NCBI GenBank assembly: GCA_034435395.1
Contig: DAOTXK010000134.1
Location: 1-15,253, forward strand
Direction: 5' to 3'
Origin: DAOTXK01 sp034435395
Lineage (GTDB): Bacteria > Chloroflexota > Anaerolineae > Aggregatilineales > Ch27
DNA length: 15,253 nt
The first letter of the stretch is position 1. Each line of letters opens with the position of its first letter. A program made the position numbers and the translations under genes. The notes under the pieces are model-generated. The model was not told the DNA's origin, did not search any database, and saw only the letters and a list, made by a program, of their open reading frames with translations. This document shows, one piece after another, positions 7,204 to 14,416 of this stretch.

Positions 7204-8418
7204 TCAGGCGCCGAACTTCTCCAACCGCCTGGCATGGGCCAGCGCCAGAGGCATAAGGTCCGTGGCGGGGCACTGCCCCAACGCGCCAGCCATACATTCA
7301 CGCTCACCAAAAGCCTCCGCCCGGTCAGTCATGTGAGTCGCCGGCGCCCACAGCAAGGTCGGCACCGGGTGCCAGCTATGCGCCCTGTAGGTCGCGGGCG
7401 TGGAGTGATCGCCGGTGATCACCAGGACATCAGGGTTGAGTTGAAGCAGGGCTGGCAACGCCGCATCAACCTCCTCAATCACCCTGACCTTGGCCTCGAA
7501 GTTGCCGTCCTCGCCGCGACTGTCGGTCGGTTTGACATGGCAGAAGACAAAATCATAATCATCCCAAATTCTGGCCACCCGTCCGAACTCATCAGCCACT
7601 GTATCATGCGCATCCGTCTGAATGATGTCCATGCCGACCAGCTTGCTCACGCCCTTATACATCGGGTACACGGCCACACAGGCCGCGCGGAGTTTGTACA
7701 CGTCCTCGAATTTAGGCAAGTTGGGGTCCATGGCAAAGCCGCGCAACAGCACCATATTGGCTGGATGTTGATCCTTGAGCACTTCCCTGGCCTGCCCAAT
7801 CCACTGATTGACCAGCTCGGCAGTGCGAGCAGCCTTAGGGGTGAGCGCCTGAGCCGCCAGCGGCTTTACACCCGTGGCCTGAGGGTCGGTATCGCTCACG
7901 GCTTCATCCAACCCTTCGCCGCGCAGCACCAGCACGAACCGATATTCTTTTTCGACTTCGACCTCCACGTCCACGCCGGGCAGCGTGATGCCCCGCAGCA
8001 ACGCGACCAGCTCAGCGCCCTTGTCGGTCGAAATACGCCCCGCCCGTCGGTCAGTGACCAGGCCGCCCACATCAACCGTGGCGAAATTGCCCCGTGCGGC
8101 CACATCGGCAGGTCCCAGGTCAAGACCCACCCCAAACGCCGAAAGCACGCCCCGTCCCACTTCATAGCGAACCGGATCGTAGCCAAACAGCGCCAGGTGA
8201 GCTGGCCCGCTGCCCGGCGCGATCCCGCGCGCCACCGGGACGATCAGACCGGTGCTCCCCTCCCTGGCCAGCCGATCCATCGTCGGCGTTCGAGCAGTTT
8301 CCAGTTCCGTTAAGCCGCCTTGTTCGCGGGGAAGCCCTCCCAGGCCATCCATTACCAGCAAGAGTATCTTGCCCCCAGAGCGATTGGTCAAGCGGCGCAT
8401 GAGATCAAGGTCAGCCAT
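7204..8418 (-). CDS. apgM: 2,3-bisphosphoglycerate-independent phosphoglycerate mutase, archaeal type
   Basis: It interconverts 3- and 2-phosphoglycerate in the cytoplasm. It is a 404-residue metalloenzyme of the alkaline-phosphatase superfamily, archaeal type (ApgM), distinct from GpmI (about 510 residues). Visible motifs are MDGLGGLP (23-30, first metal ligand), ARTPTMDRLAREG (42-54), the PGSGPAHLALFGYDP region (68-82) with the candidate catalytic Ser70, GRG (88-90), ARGNFATV (108-115) and DRRAGR (123-128). Near the C terminus are HVKPTDSRGEDGNFEAK and the metal-site stretch TGDHSTP, followed by HSWHP. I chose the ATG at 8416-8418, preceded by AAAGGGTGA about five bases upstream. The in-frame ATG at 8496 would put the best promoter inside the gene. 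It is divergent from yvcK, placing it beside the gap-pgk-tpiA enzymes of the same pathway. Confidence 0.95.
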   Translation of the reverse strand: MADLDLMRRLTNRSGGKILLLVMDGLGGLPREQGGLTELETARTPTMDRLAREGSTGLIVPVARGIAPGSGPAHLALFGYDPVRYEVGRGVLSAFGVGLDLGPADVAARGNFATVDVGGLVTDRRAGRISTDKGAELVALLRGITLPGVDVEVEVEKEYRFVLVLRGEGLDEAVSDTDPQATGVKPLAAQALTPKAARTAELVNQWIGQAREVLKDQHPANMVLLRGFAMDPNLPKFEDVYKLRAACVAVYPMYKGVSKLVGMDIIQTDAHDTVADEFGRVARIWDDYDFVFCHVKPTDSRGEDGNFEAKVRVIEEVDAALPALLQLNPDVLVITGDHSTPATYRAHSWHPVPTLLWAPATHMTDRAEAFGERECMAGALGQCPATDLMPLALAHARRLEKFGA

Positions 8419-8453
8419 CTGATCACCCTTTCTGCGGAAAATCGTCTTTATTG

Positions 8454-8481
8454 GTTGTAACATGGGAACGGCATTCGTCAA
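8454..8481 (-). promoter_or_regulatory. Promoter of apgM
   Basis: Read on the minus strand, TTGACG (8481-8476) and TACAAC (8459-8454) are separated by 16 bases, with an extended-10 TG directly upstream of the -10. Transcription would start near 8447, about 30 bases before the ATG at 8418. This supports the shorter apgM start. Confidence 0.6.
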
Positions 8482-8544
8482 GGCCATCAGCTGCACAACT
8501 GCCTTTACGCAGCCCGAATCAGGTCAAAAATCAGCCCTCGGGCT

Positions 8545-8574
8545 TTGACAGCCCCCCCGCCCACGTGTTAATCT
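8545..8574 (+). promoter_or_regulatory. Candidate promoter of yvcK
   Basis: A perfect -35 TTGACA (8545-8550) is followed after 18 bases by TAATCT (8569-8574), a weak -10 element, with an extended-10 TG at 8566-8567. The start would be near 8581, about 35-40 bases before the yvcK start. It lies about 65 bases from the apgM promoter, so the two genes share a compact divergent control region. Confidence 0.5.
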
Positions 8575-8615
8575 ACACCCTGGATTGTTTGCTGAGACGG
8601 GCAAACACCTGACTG

Positions 8616-9935
8616 GTGATGATGAAGAAGACAGACTTCTCTTATTATCTAAAATGGCTGACACCTGGGCTGGGTATCAAGCGCTGGTTGCTCGTGGCTC
8701 TGGCGGGCATGACCATTCTGGGCATCGGGATCGCCCAGATCATTGTCGACGTGTATCGCTATGAGCCATTGCCTGACGCGCTCTACGTTCTCATGTTGCG
8801 CCCGTTGCCCATCGCGATGCGCATCATCATTGCTGTAGGGCTTGGGGTTGGGCTGGTGAGCATCGGGCTATATAAGCTGAATCGCTCGATCCTGGCCCCC
8901 TACCGGGCCAATCAGCCTGAATCCGTGGTCGATGTCATCTATTCTTACACTCAACGGAAACGGGGGCCGAAGGTGGTGGCCATCGGTGGCGGGACAGGAT
9001 TGCCCAGCGTGCTGCGCGGCATGAAACACCACACCAGCAATCTGACGGCCATTGTGACCGTGGCCGACAGCGGGGGCAGTTCGGGCCGCCTTCGCCGTGA
9101 TTTGGGCATCCTGCCCCCCGGCGATCTCCGCAACAACATCGCCGCGCTGGCCAACGACGAAGGTTTGATGACTCAGCTCTTCCAGTACCGATTCAGCGCA
9201 GGCGACCTGGATGGGCACAGCCTTGGCAACCTCTTTCTTACGGCGCTTTCGGACATCACCGGAAGCATGGAACAGGCTCTCCAGGAAACCGAACGGGTGC
9301 TCGCCGTGCGGGGCAGCGTGCTCCCGGCGACTCTCGATGACATCACGTTGATGGGGGAAGTCCGCTATCCGAATACACCGGGCTTACATGCCATCACCGG
9401 CGAGGAAGAAATCACCAAGGCCCACGGGATCATCGAGCGCGTGTTTATCAACCCACCCCATGCGCGGGCCTACCCCAGGAGCGTGCAGGCCATCCTCGCC
9501 GCAGACCTGATCGTGATTGGGCCGGGCAGCCTCTACACCAGCATCCTGCCGAGCCTGCTGATCACCGGCATTGCTGAAGCCATCCGTGCCAGCAATGCCC
9601 TCACCGTGTATATGTGTAACGTCGCGACTCAACCGGGGGAAACTGACGGCTTTAACGTCGCTGACCATGTACTGGCCCTGGAACGCCATGTCGGTCCGGG
9701 CCTGTTCCAGGTGGTCTTGGCGAACAATCACTTCCCGGTGGAAAATGCCGGCCCGCAAACACATTATGTGCTCCCAATCTCCGATAGTCACGAGGTCGCT
9801 CAGCGTTACCAGGTCATCTACGCCGACCTGACCGACTATCACTACCCCTGGCGGCATGATTCGGGGAAACTCGCCCGGGCATTGCAACAATGTTACGCCA
9901 ACAACCAGGCTGAACTCGCCCAAGGGATCGCCTGA
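8616..9935 (+). CDS. yvcK: YvcK/GlmR-family (CofD-like) protein with N-terminal membrane anchor
   Basis: A YvcK-type protein of the CofD-like fold. In Bacillus it is needed for growth on gluconeogenic carbon sources and normal cell shape. It binds UDP-sugars and stimulates GlmS, and it is a substrate of the PrkC kinase. The 439-residue length is about 110 more than B. subtilis YvcK because of an N-terminal extension with two membrane segments (about 24-45 and 67-86). The conserved core begins at VVAIGGGTGLPSVLRG (120-135), then TVADSGGSSGRLRRDLG (148-164), PPGDLRNN (167-174) and HSLGNLFLTAL (201-211), and later IGPGSLYTSILPSLL. The start is uncertain: GTG 8616, ATG 8619 and ATG 8622 are adjacent and none has a strong ribosome binding site. 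It heads the run yvcK-gap-pgk and is divergent from apgM, in keeping with a carbon-flux role. Confidence 0.93.
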   Translation: MMMKKTDFSYYLKWLTPGLGIKRWLLVALAGMTILGIGIAQIIVDVYRYEPLPDALYVLMLRPLPIAMRIIIAVGLGVGLVSIGLYKLNRSILAPYRANQPESVVDVIYSYTQRKRGPKVVAIGGGTGLPSVLRGMKHHTSNLTAIVTVADSGGSSGRLRRDLGILPPGDLRNNIAALANDEGLMTQLFQYRFSAGDLDGHSLGNLFLTALSDITGSMEQALQETERVLAVRGSVLPATLDDITLMGEVRYPNTPGLHAITGEEEITKAHGIIERVFINPPHARAYPRSVQAILAADLIVIGPGSLYTSILPSLLITGIAEAIRASNALTVYMCNVATQPGETDGFNVADHVLALERHVGPGLFQVVLANNHFPVENAGPQTHYVLPISDSHEVAQRYQVIYADLTDYHYPWRHDSGKLARALQQCYANNQAELAQGIA

Positions 9936-9948
9936 GTTTGGACAAACT
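9935..9948. repeat. Short inverted repeat at the yvcK stop
   Basis: AGTTTGGACAAACT is a 6-bp perfect inverted repeat around a 2-base centre, overlapping the last base of the yvcK stop codon. It could be an operator for the gap gene or chance. No known operator consensus is recognised. Confidence 0.25.
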
Positions 9949-9955
9949 GTCTGGG

Positions 9956-9993
9956 CCGCTGGTGGGTGAGCGCCAACCTTGCCCACCAGGCGG
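9956..9993 (+). other. GC-rich hairpin between yvcK and gap
   Basis: CCGC (9956-9959) plus TGGTGGG (9960-9966) pair with CCCACCA (9982-9988) plus GCGG (9990-9993), giving 11 bp with one bulged G and a 15-base loop. No U-tract follows. It sits 20 bases before the gap ribosome binding site. It may be a partial terminator, a processing or stability element, or a leader structure for gap. Confidence 0.5.
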
Positions 9994-10025
9994 ACTCTAT
10001 CACAACCGAAAGGATGATCATCACT

Positions 10026-11039
10026 ATGGCAACTCGTATCGCCATCAACGGTTTTGGTCGCATTGGCCGCCAGGTTTTGCGCATCGCCGAAGAGTGTTAT
10101 GCCGACGATGCCGAGGTTGTGGCCTTCAACGATCTGGGTGACGTTGAGACGATGGCCCACCTCTTTCGCTATGACTCCAACTATGGCAAGTTCAACGGCG
10201 CGGTCGAGGTGGACGGCAACAACCTGATCGTCAACGGCCGAACCATCAAGGGCTTCTCGGAGAAGGAACCGGGCAAGCTCCCGTGGGGCGACCTCGGCAT
10301 TGACATCGTGATTGAGAGCACGGGCGTCTTTCGCAGCCGAGAGAAGTGCCAGCCCCATCTGGACGCCGGGGCGAAGAAGGTCATCATTTCTGCTCCGGCC
10401 AAGGGGCAAGATGTCATCACCATCGTCCTGGGTGTCAACGACGATGCCTATGATCCGGCAGTCCACCACATCGTCTCCAACGCCTCCTGCACCACGAACT
10501 GCCTGGCCCCCGCCGCCAAGGTTGTCAATGACAGGTTCGGGATCAAGCGGGGCGTGATTACCACGATTCATGCCTATACCAACGACCAGCGTATCCTTGA
10601 TCTGCCGCACGACGATCTGCGCCGGGCGCGGGCGGCGGCCCTGAACATGATCCCCACCTCGACGGGAGCGGCCAAGGCGGTGGCTCTGGTTATTCCCAGC
10701 CTCAAGGGTAAGTTCGACGGCATCGCCGTGCGTGTGCCCACCTCGACGGTGTCGCTGGTGGACGGCGTTTTTGAGCTTGACAAAGAAACCACCACCGAGG
10801 CGGTTCACGCGGCGTTTAAGGAAGCAGCCAACGGCGCGTTGAAGGGCATCCTGGGCCTCGAGGAGCGCCCGCTGGTTTCCATCGACTTCAAGGGTGATAC
10901 GCGCTCCAGCATCGTCGATGCCGAATTCACCTCGGTGTTCGGCGGCAACATGCTCAAGCTGCTGGCCTGGTACGACAACGAATGGGGTTACTCGGTCCGC
11001 ACCGTCGAGCTGGCCATCATGATGGGCAAGAGCCTGTAA
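10026..11039 (+). CDS. gap: Glyceraldehyde-3-phosphate dehydrogenase, type I
   Basis: It catalyses reversible oxidation and phosphorylation of glyceraldehyde 3-phosphate to 1,3-bisphosphoglycerate. The 337 residues match the usual 330-340. The Rossmann signature INGFGRIGRQVLR (7-19) is followed by FNDLGD (34-39), where the acidic residue after Asn fits NAD preference. The active site is SNASCTTNCLAP (151-162) with nucleophile Cys155, and the base His182 lies in TTIHAYTNDQ. The C-terminal WYDNEWGYSVR is intact. I chose the ATG at 10026 (MATRIAINGFG), the standard family start, with AAAGGA about 11 bases upstream. Upstream in-frame starts would include the intergenic hairpin or leave no ribosome binding site spacing. 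It lies 90 bases after yvcK with no clear promoter of its own, so it is probably transcribed from the yvcK promoter. Confidence 0.98.
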   Translation: MATRIAINGFGRIGRQVLRIAEECYADDAEVVAFNDLGDVETMAHLFRYDSNYGKFNGAVEVDGNNLIVNGRTIKGFSEKEPGKLPWGDLGIDIVIESTGVFRSREKCQPHLDAGAKKVIISAPAKGQDVITIVLGVNDDAYDPAVHHIVSNASCTTNCLAPAAKVVNDRFGIKRGVITTIHAYTNDQRILDLPHDDLRRARAAALNMIPTSTGAAKAVALVIPSLKGKFDGIAVRVPTSTVSLVDGVFELDKETTTEAVHAAFKEAANGALKGILGLEERPLVSIDFKGDTRSSIVDAEFTSVFGGNMLKLLAWYDNEWGYSVRTVELAIMMGKSL

Positions 11040-11079
11040 TCCCACAGCCGGCGCTTCTGCCTGCGATTGACAGTGAATT

Positions 11080-11107
11080 CAGGGGTGGGGCTGTGCCCCC
11101 GCCCCTG
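11080..11107 (+). other. Strong GC hairpin between gap and pgk
   Basis: CAGGGGTGGGG (11080-11090) pairs with CCCCGCCCCTG (11097-11107): 11 bp with one T-G wobble and a 6-base loop. No U-tract follows on the plus strand. It lies in the 115-base gap between gap and pgk, about 30 bases before the pgk ribosome binding site. It could end part of the gap transcripts or protect 3' ends and so set the gap/pgk ratio. Confidence 0.6.
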
Positions 11108-11154
11108 CCACGCCCGTTGATCAACACTTCAATAACGGAAGGAGTTCCCTCATC

Positions 11155-12345
11155 ATGGACAAGAAGACTGTTCGTGATGTCGATCTGGCCGGAAAGCGTG
11201 TGCTGGTTCGCGTCGATTTTAACGTCCCCCTGGATGGTGACGTGGTGACTGATGACACCCGCATCCGCGCGGCCATCCCCACGCTCCGCTACATCCTGGA
11301 CCACAAACCACGCGCCCTTATCCTGATGTCCCATCTGGGCCGTCCCAAGGGCGCAGTCCAGCCGGAGTTCTCGCTGCGTCCGGTGGTGCCGGTTCTCAGC
11401 CAGCTCCTGGGCGTTGATGTCGCTTTCGCCGAGGACTGCGTGGGCCCCACAGCTGAGGCGGCCGCCGCCGCCCTGCCGCCTGGCGGTGTCCTGCTGCTGG
11501 AGAACACACGCTTCCACGCCGGGGAGACAAAGAATGACCCTGACCTCTCCGCTCAACTGGCCAGACTCGGCGATATCTACGTCAATGATGCGTTCGGCAG
11601 CGCCCACCGGGCTCACGCTTCAACTGCTGGTGTCGCCGATCATCTCCCGGCAGTCGCTGGTTTCCTGATGGAAAAAGAGCTTACGTACCTGGCCAGCGCT
11701 GTGGCGAATCCGGCGCGCCCGTTCGTCGCCATCCTGGGGGGTGCCAAAATCTCGGACAAGATCGGCGTCATCGAGGCCCTGCTGCAAAAAGTGGACAGAT
11801 TGCTCATCGGCGGCGGCATGGCGAACACTTTCTTCAAAGCACGGGGTTATGAAGTGGCCGATTCGCTGGTGGAAGAGGAGGCCGTGGGGACGGCGGCGGA
11901 GCTGCTGCAAAAAGGCGGCGCGCTCATCTACCTGCCGGTAGATGTCGTCATCGCGGATGCTTTCGCTAACGAGGCTGGCACCCGGGTTGTCGCCCCCAGC
12001 GACGGCGTTCCAGCGGGGTGGCGCATTCTCGACATCGGTCCCAAGACTCTGGAAATCTACCGGCGGGCGCTGAGCGATGCCAGGACCGTGGTCTGGAATG
12101 GCCCCATGGGGGTCTTCGAGATGGAGAACTTCGCCAGAGGCACCCGGGAAATGGCCCGTATACTCGGTCAGATCACCGACGCGGGAGCCACGACCATCAT
12201 CGGCGGTGGCGACTCCGTGGCCGCCGTGAAACAGGCTGATCTTGACGCCAAGATGACCCACATCTCCACGGGCGGCGGTGCCAGTCTGGAGTTGCTTGAG
12301 GGACGCACGCTTCCCGGTGTGGCGGCGCTGCAAGACCGGCAGTGA
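11155..12345 (+). CDS. pgk: Phosphoglycerate kinase
   Basis: It transfers phosphate between 1,3-bisphosphoglycerate and ADP, giving ATP and 3-phosphoglycerate. The 396 residues match a standard bacterial enzyme. Signature features are LVRVDFNVP (17-25), the substrate-binding Asp and Arg (DDTRI, 33-37), SHLGRP (59-64), the ENTRFHAGE loop, NDAFGSAHRAHAST, GGAKISDK, GGGMANTF, WNGPMGVFE and the nucleotide-binding IGGGDSVAA near the C terminus. The ATG at 11155 is preceded by GGAAGGAG about ten bases upstream. It follows gap, as in many bacteria, with an intervening hairpin. A strong hairpin lies 35 bases after its stop. Confidence 0.98.
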   Translation: MDKKTVRDVDLAGKRVLVRVDFNVPLDGDVVTDDTRIRAAIPTLRYILDHKPRALILMSHLGRPKGAVQPEFSLRPVVPVLSQLLGVDVAFAEDCVGPTAEAAAAALPPGGVLLLENTRFHAGETKNDPDLSAQLARLGDIYVNDAFGSAHRAHASTAGVADHLPAVAGFLMEKELTYLASAVANPARPFVAILGGAKISDKIGVIEALLQKVDRLLIGGGMANTFFKARGYEVADSLVEEEAVGTAAELLQKGGALIYLPVDVVIADAFANEAGTRVVAPSDGVPAGWRILDIGPKTLEIYRRALSDARTVVWNGPMGVFEMENFARGTREMARILGQITDAGATTIIGGGDSVAAVKQADLDAKMTHISTGGGASLELLEGRTLPGVAALQDRQ

Positions 12346-12380
12346 TCCCATTCGCGATCCGAATCAGTCCCTGAATAAAC

Positions 12381-12406
12381 GGGGGTTGGCGTGGCAGCCA
12401 ACCCCC
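12381..12406 (+). terminator. Hairpin after pgk, probable terminator without U-tract
   Basis: GGGGGTTGGC (12381-12390) and GCCAACCCCC (12397-12406) form a perfect 10-bp stem with the 6-base loop GTGGCA, 35 bases past the pgk stop. The following bases (ATCCCACGTCCC) are not T-rich, so this is a U-less hairpin that may still stop or process the transcript. The next gene has its own promoter downstream, which fits a transcript boundary here. Confidence 0.6.
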
Positions 12407-12460
12407 ATCCCACGTCCCTTCCATGAACTGCACCCATAATGGAGCATCCACGCACGGCTG

Positions 12461-12490
12461 TTGTCCCGGCAACTACTCTTCAACTATAAT
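12461..12490 (+). promoter_or_regulatory. Sigma70-type promoter of the Ser/Thr kinase gene
   Basis: TTGTCC (12461-12466) and a perfect TATAAT (12485-12490) are separated by 18 bases. Transcription would start near 12497, about 100 bases before the kinase ATG at 12600. This rules out the in-frame ATG at 12423 as the main start and shows that the kinase and tpiA can be transcribed independently of gap-pgk. Confidence 0.75.
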
Positions 12491-12599
12491 CGGCCCAGGA
12501 TCAATGCTGCCTTCTGGCACGCCGTCCTCGCCTTCCGCCAGGACGCCAGCGAGGCGCGGCGTAAGCTCTGGCGGGCGACTGCGCAACCGGGATAAACCT

Positions 12600-14360
12600 A
12601 TGAGCTTCTCAATTGGCGAAAACGTTGGGCGCTATCGAATCACCGAACAACTCGGCCAGGGAGGCATGGCCACGGTCTATCGGGCCTATGACGCGAACCT
12701 GGACCGATACGTTGCCATCAAAGTCATGCATCAGGCCTTCAAGGAAGACCCCAATTTCCTGGAGCGGTTCAGGCGAGAGGCGCGGATTGTCGCCAGGCTT
12801 CGCCACCCTCACATTGTCACCATCCACGAATTTGATGAACACGACACTCAGCCCTACCTGGTGATGGAGTTCATCGACGGCGAGACGCTGAAAGCCCGCC
12901 TCACTCGTGGCCCCTATGCCCTGGAGGAATCAGTCAGCCTCATGAAGGCCGTGGGAGAAGCCCTCACCTACGCGCACGATCAGGGCGTGCTCCACCGCGA
13001 CATCAAACCGTCGAACATCCTGCTGGACCGGAAGGGAGTCCCCTTCCTGACCGATTTCGGCCTGGCACGAATGGTCCAGGCGGGTGAATCGACCCTTAGC
13101 AAAGATGTGATGCTGGGCACGCCGCAGTACATCTCTCCAGAGCAGGCGCAGGGCATAAGGGAGCTGGGACCGGCGACCGACATCTACTCTTTAGGGATTG
13201 TGCTCTATCAACTGGTGGTGGGGCGCGTGCCCTTCAGCGCCGACACACCCTACGCCATCATCCACGACCATATCTACAAACCGCTTCCCCTGCCCACCCA
13301 GGTGAACCCCAATGTCTCGGCTGAAATTGAGCGGGTGCTGCTCAAGGCCCTGGCCAAAGAACCAGCTGACCGATTCCAGTCGGCCAAAGACATGGCGGCA
13401 GCCTTTGAGGACGCCGCCAGCAGCCAGCGTGAACCCTATTCGCCCCGGCGGGTCCAGGCTCCGGCCAGGCCGTCGTCGTCAGGCCCCAGTCCCCTCCCGC
13501 CGGCCCCGGCCATACCAGCCGTCCTGCCCACTTCTGTCCCAGCGCCTGACGCGGCGGCTCACCCGACGGTCCGAAGCCGGGGGACCCTGTGGATGCTGGG
13601 CGGGTTGGGGATGTTTGTTTTTATCTGCCTGCTGGGGCTGTTGATCGCGGTAGCCGCCATTGCCAACCCCAACCTGCGCAATGCCGCTAACACTCTGGCT
13701 GTTCCGCCATCAGTGACACCGTTACCTCCGCTGCCAGAAATCCCCCACGTGGGCATCGATGAAGCCCGACAGCTGGCTGCCCAAAACCCTGACGATCCGG
13801 TGGCTCAATTCGCTCTGGCCCTGGCCTTGCTGGCCGAGGGCGATCGACTGGAAGCACAGCGAGTGTTGGGGGAAGCCGCGTCATTAGCCGTTGATAATCC
13901 TATGCTTCTTGCCGCTGCGGCCCGCCAGCTCAGCGAACAGGGCTACATGCTGGAGGCGCTGGGCCTATACATGCAGGCCCTGCGCACGTCGGATAGCGCC
14001 ACTGTCCGAAACCAGGCCGGCATGCTCCTGTACGAAGCCGCCAGCAACGCGACCAGGCGAGAGATACTGGTGTTTCGCCAGTTGGTGGAGGGTCATGCGA
14101 ATGTCGCCGGTGCCCACGCCATATTGGGCAAGGCTTACCTGTCCACGGGGCAACTCTCCCAGGCAGAGGAAGCCCTCCAAACCGCCCTGGAGATCAACGG
14201 CACCTTACCCGAAACACACCTGGTCCTGGGCGAGCTTTATGCCGCACGCGGCCAAGGGGTAGATGCCGAACGGGAGTGGCGCTACGCCCTCACGGCTGTA
14301 AACGTGCCGCCCTGGGTTGTCGAGAGAGCTAACGCCCTGCTGGCCGAACAGGACCGCTAA
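12600..14360 (+). CDS. Membrane Ser/Thr protein kinase (PknB type) with C-terminal TPR domain
   Basis: A 586-residue Hanks-type kinase. The catalytic domain spans about residues 11-272, with glycine loop GQGGMATV (19-26), Lys41 (AIKVM), Glu60, catalytic loop HRDIKPSN (132-139), DFG (152-154), activation segment GTPQYISPEQ (173-182) and DIYSLGIVLYQL (194-205). All catalytic residues are present, so it should be active. A Pro/Ser/Ala-rich linker follows (about 275-328), then one membrane segment (about 330-354). The C-terminal helical part (about 384-586) has TPR-like units and would face the cell exterior, so it may be a sensor or interaction domain. I chose the ATG at 12600 because the promoter lies inside the longer reading frame from 12423, and the Cys/Ser/Pro-rich extension matches no kinase. 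Its ribosome binding site is weak (GGGAT). It sits between pgk and tpiA, 56 bases before tpiA. Confidence 0.95.
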   Translation: MSFSIGENVGRYRITEQLGQGGMATVYRAYDANLDRYVAIKVMHQAFKEDPNFLERFRREARIVARLRHPHIVTIHEFDEHDTQPYLVMEFIDGETLKARLTRGPYALEESVSLMKAVGEALTYAHDQGVLHRDIKPSNILLDRKGVPFLTDFGLARMVQAGESTLSKDVMLGTPQYISPEQAQGIRELGPATDIYSLGIVLYQLVVGRVPFSADTPYAIIHDHIYKPLPLPTQVNPNVSAEIERVLLKALAKEPADRFQSAKDMAAAFEDAASSQREPYSPRRVQAPARPSSSGPSPLPPAPAIPAVLPTSVPAPDAAAHPTVRSRGTLWMLGGLGMFVFICLLGLLIAVAAIANPNLRNAANTLAVPPSVTPLPPLPEIPHVGIDEARQLAAQNPDDPVAQFALALALLAEGDRLEAQRVLGEAASLAVDNPMLLAAAARQLSEQGYMLEALGLYMQALRTSDSATVRNQAGMLLYEAASNATRREILVFRQLVEGHANVAGAHAILGKAYLSTGQLSQAEEALQTALEINGTLPETHLVLGELYAARGQGVDAEREWRYALTAVNVPPWVVERANALLAEQDR

Positions 14361-14416
14361 AACCCGCACACGCAATAATTGCTTTCGCTACTTCACGCTA
14401 AGGAGACCGCTATACC

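Noticed and set aside
7102..8313. A 403-codon plus-strand frame opposite apgM
   Set aside because: It is antisense to ApgM, which has all its metal-site motifs. The frame is rich in Arg, His, Gln and Pro and has no ribosome binding site or recognisable domain.
9384..11045. A 553-codon open frame on the minus strand opposite yvcK and gap
   Set aside because: It lies wholly antisense to two clearly recognised genes. Its product is a low-quality His/Asp/Gly/Val-rich sequence with no family signature, typical of shadow frames in GC-rich DNA.
11067..11095. TTGACA at 11067-11072 as a pgk promoter
   Set aside because: No -10-like sequence lies 16-18 bases downstream; the region is the G/C stem of the intergenic hairpin.
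12423..12599. Upstream extension of the Ser/Thr kinase from an earlier ATG
   Set aside because: The perfect TATAAT and its -35 element lie inside this stretch, and the extra 59 residues do not resemble a kinase N terminus.
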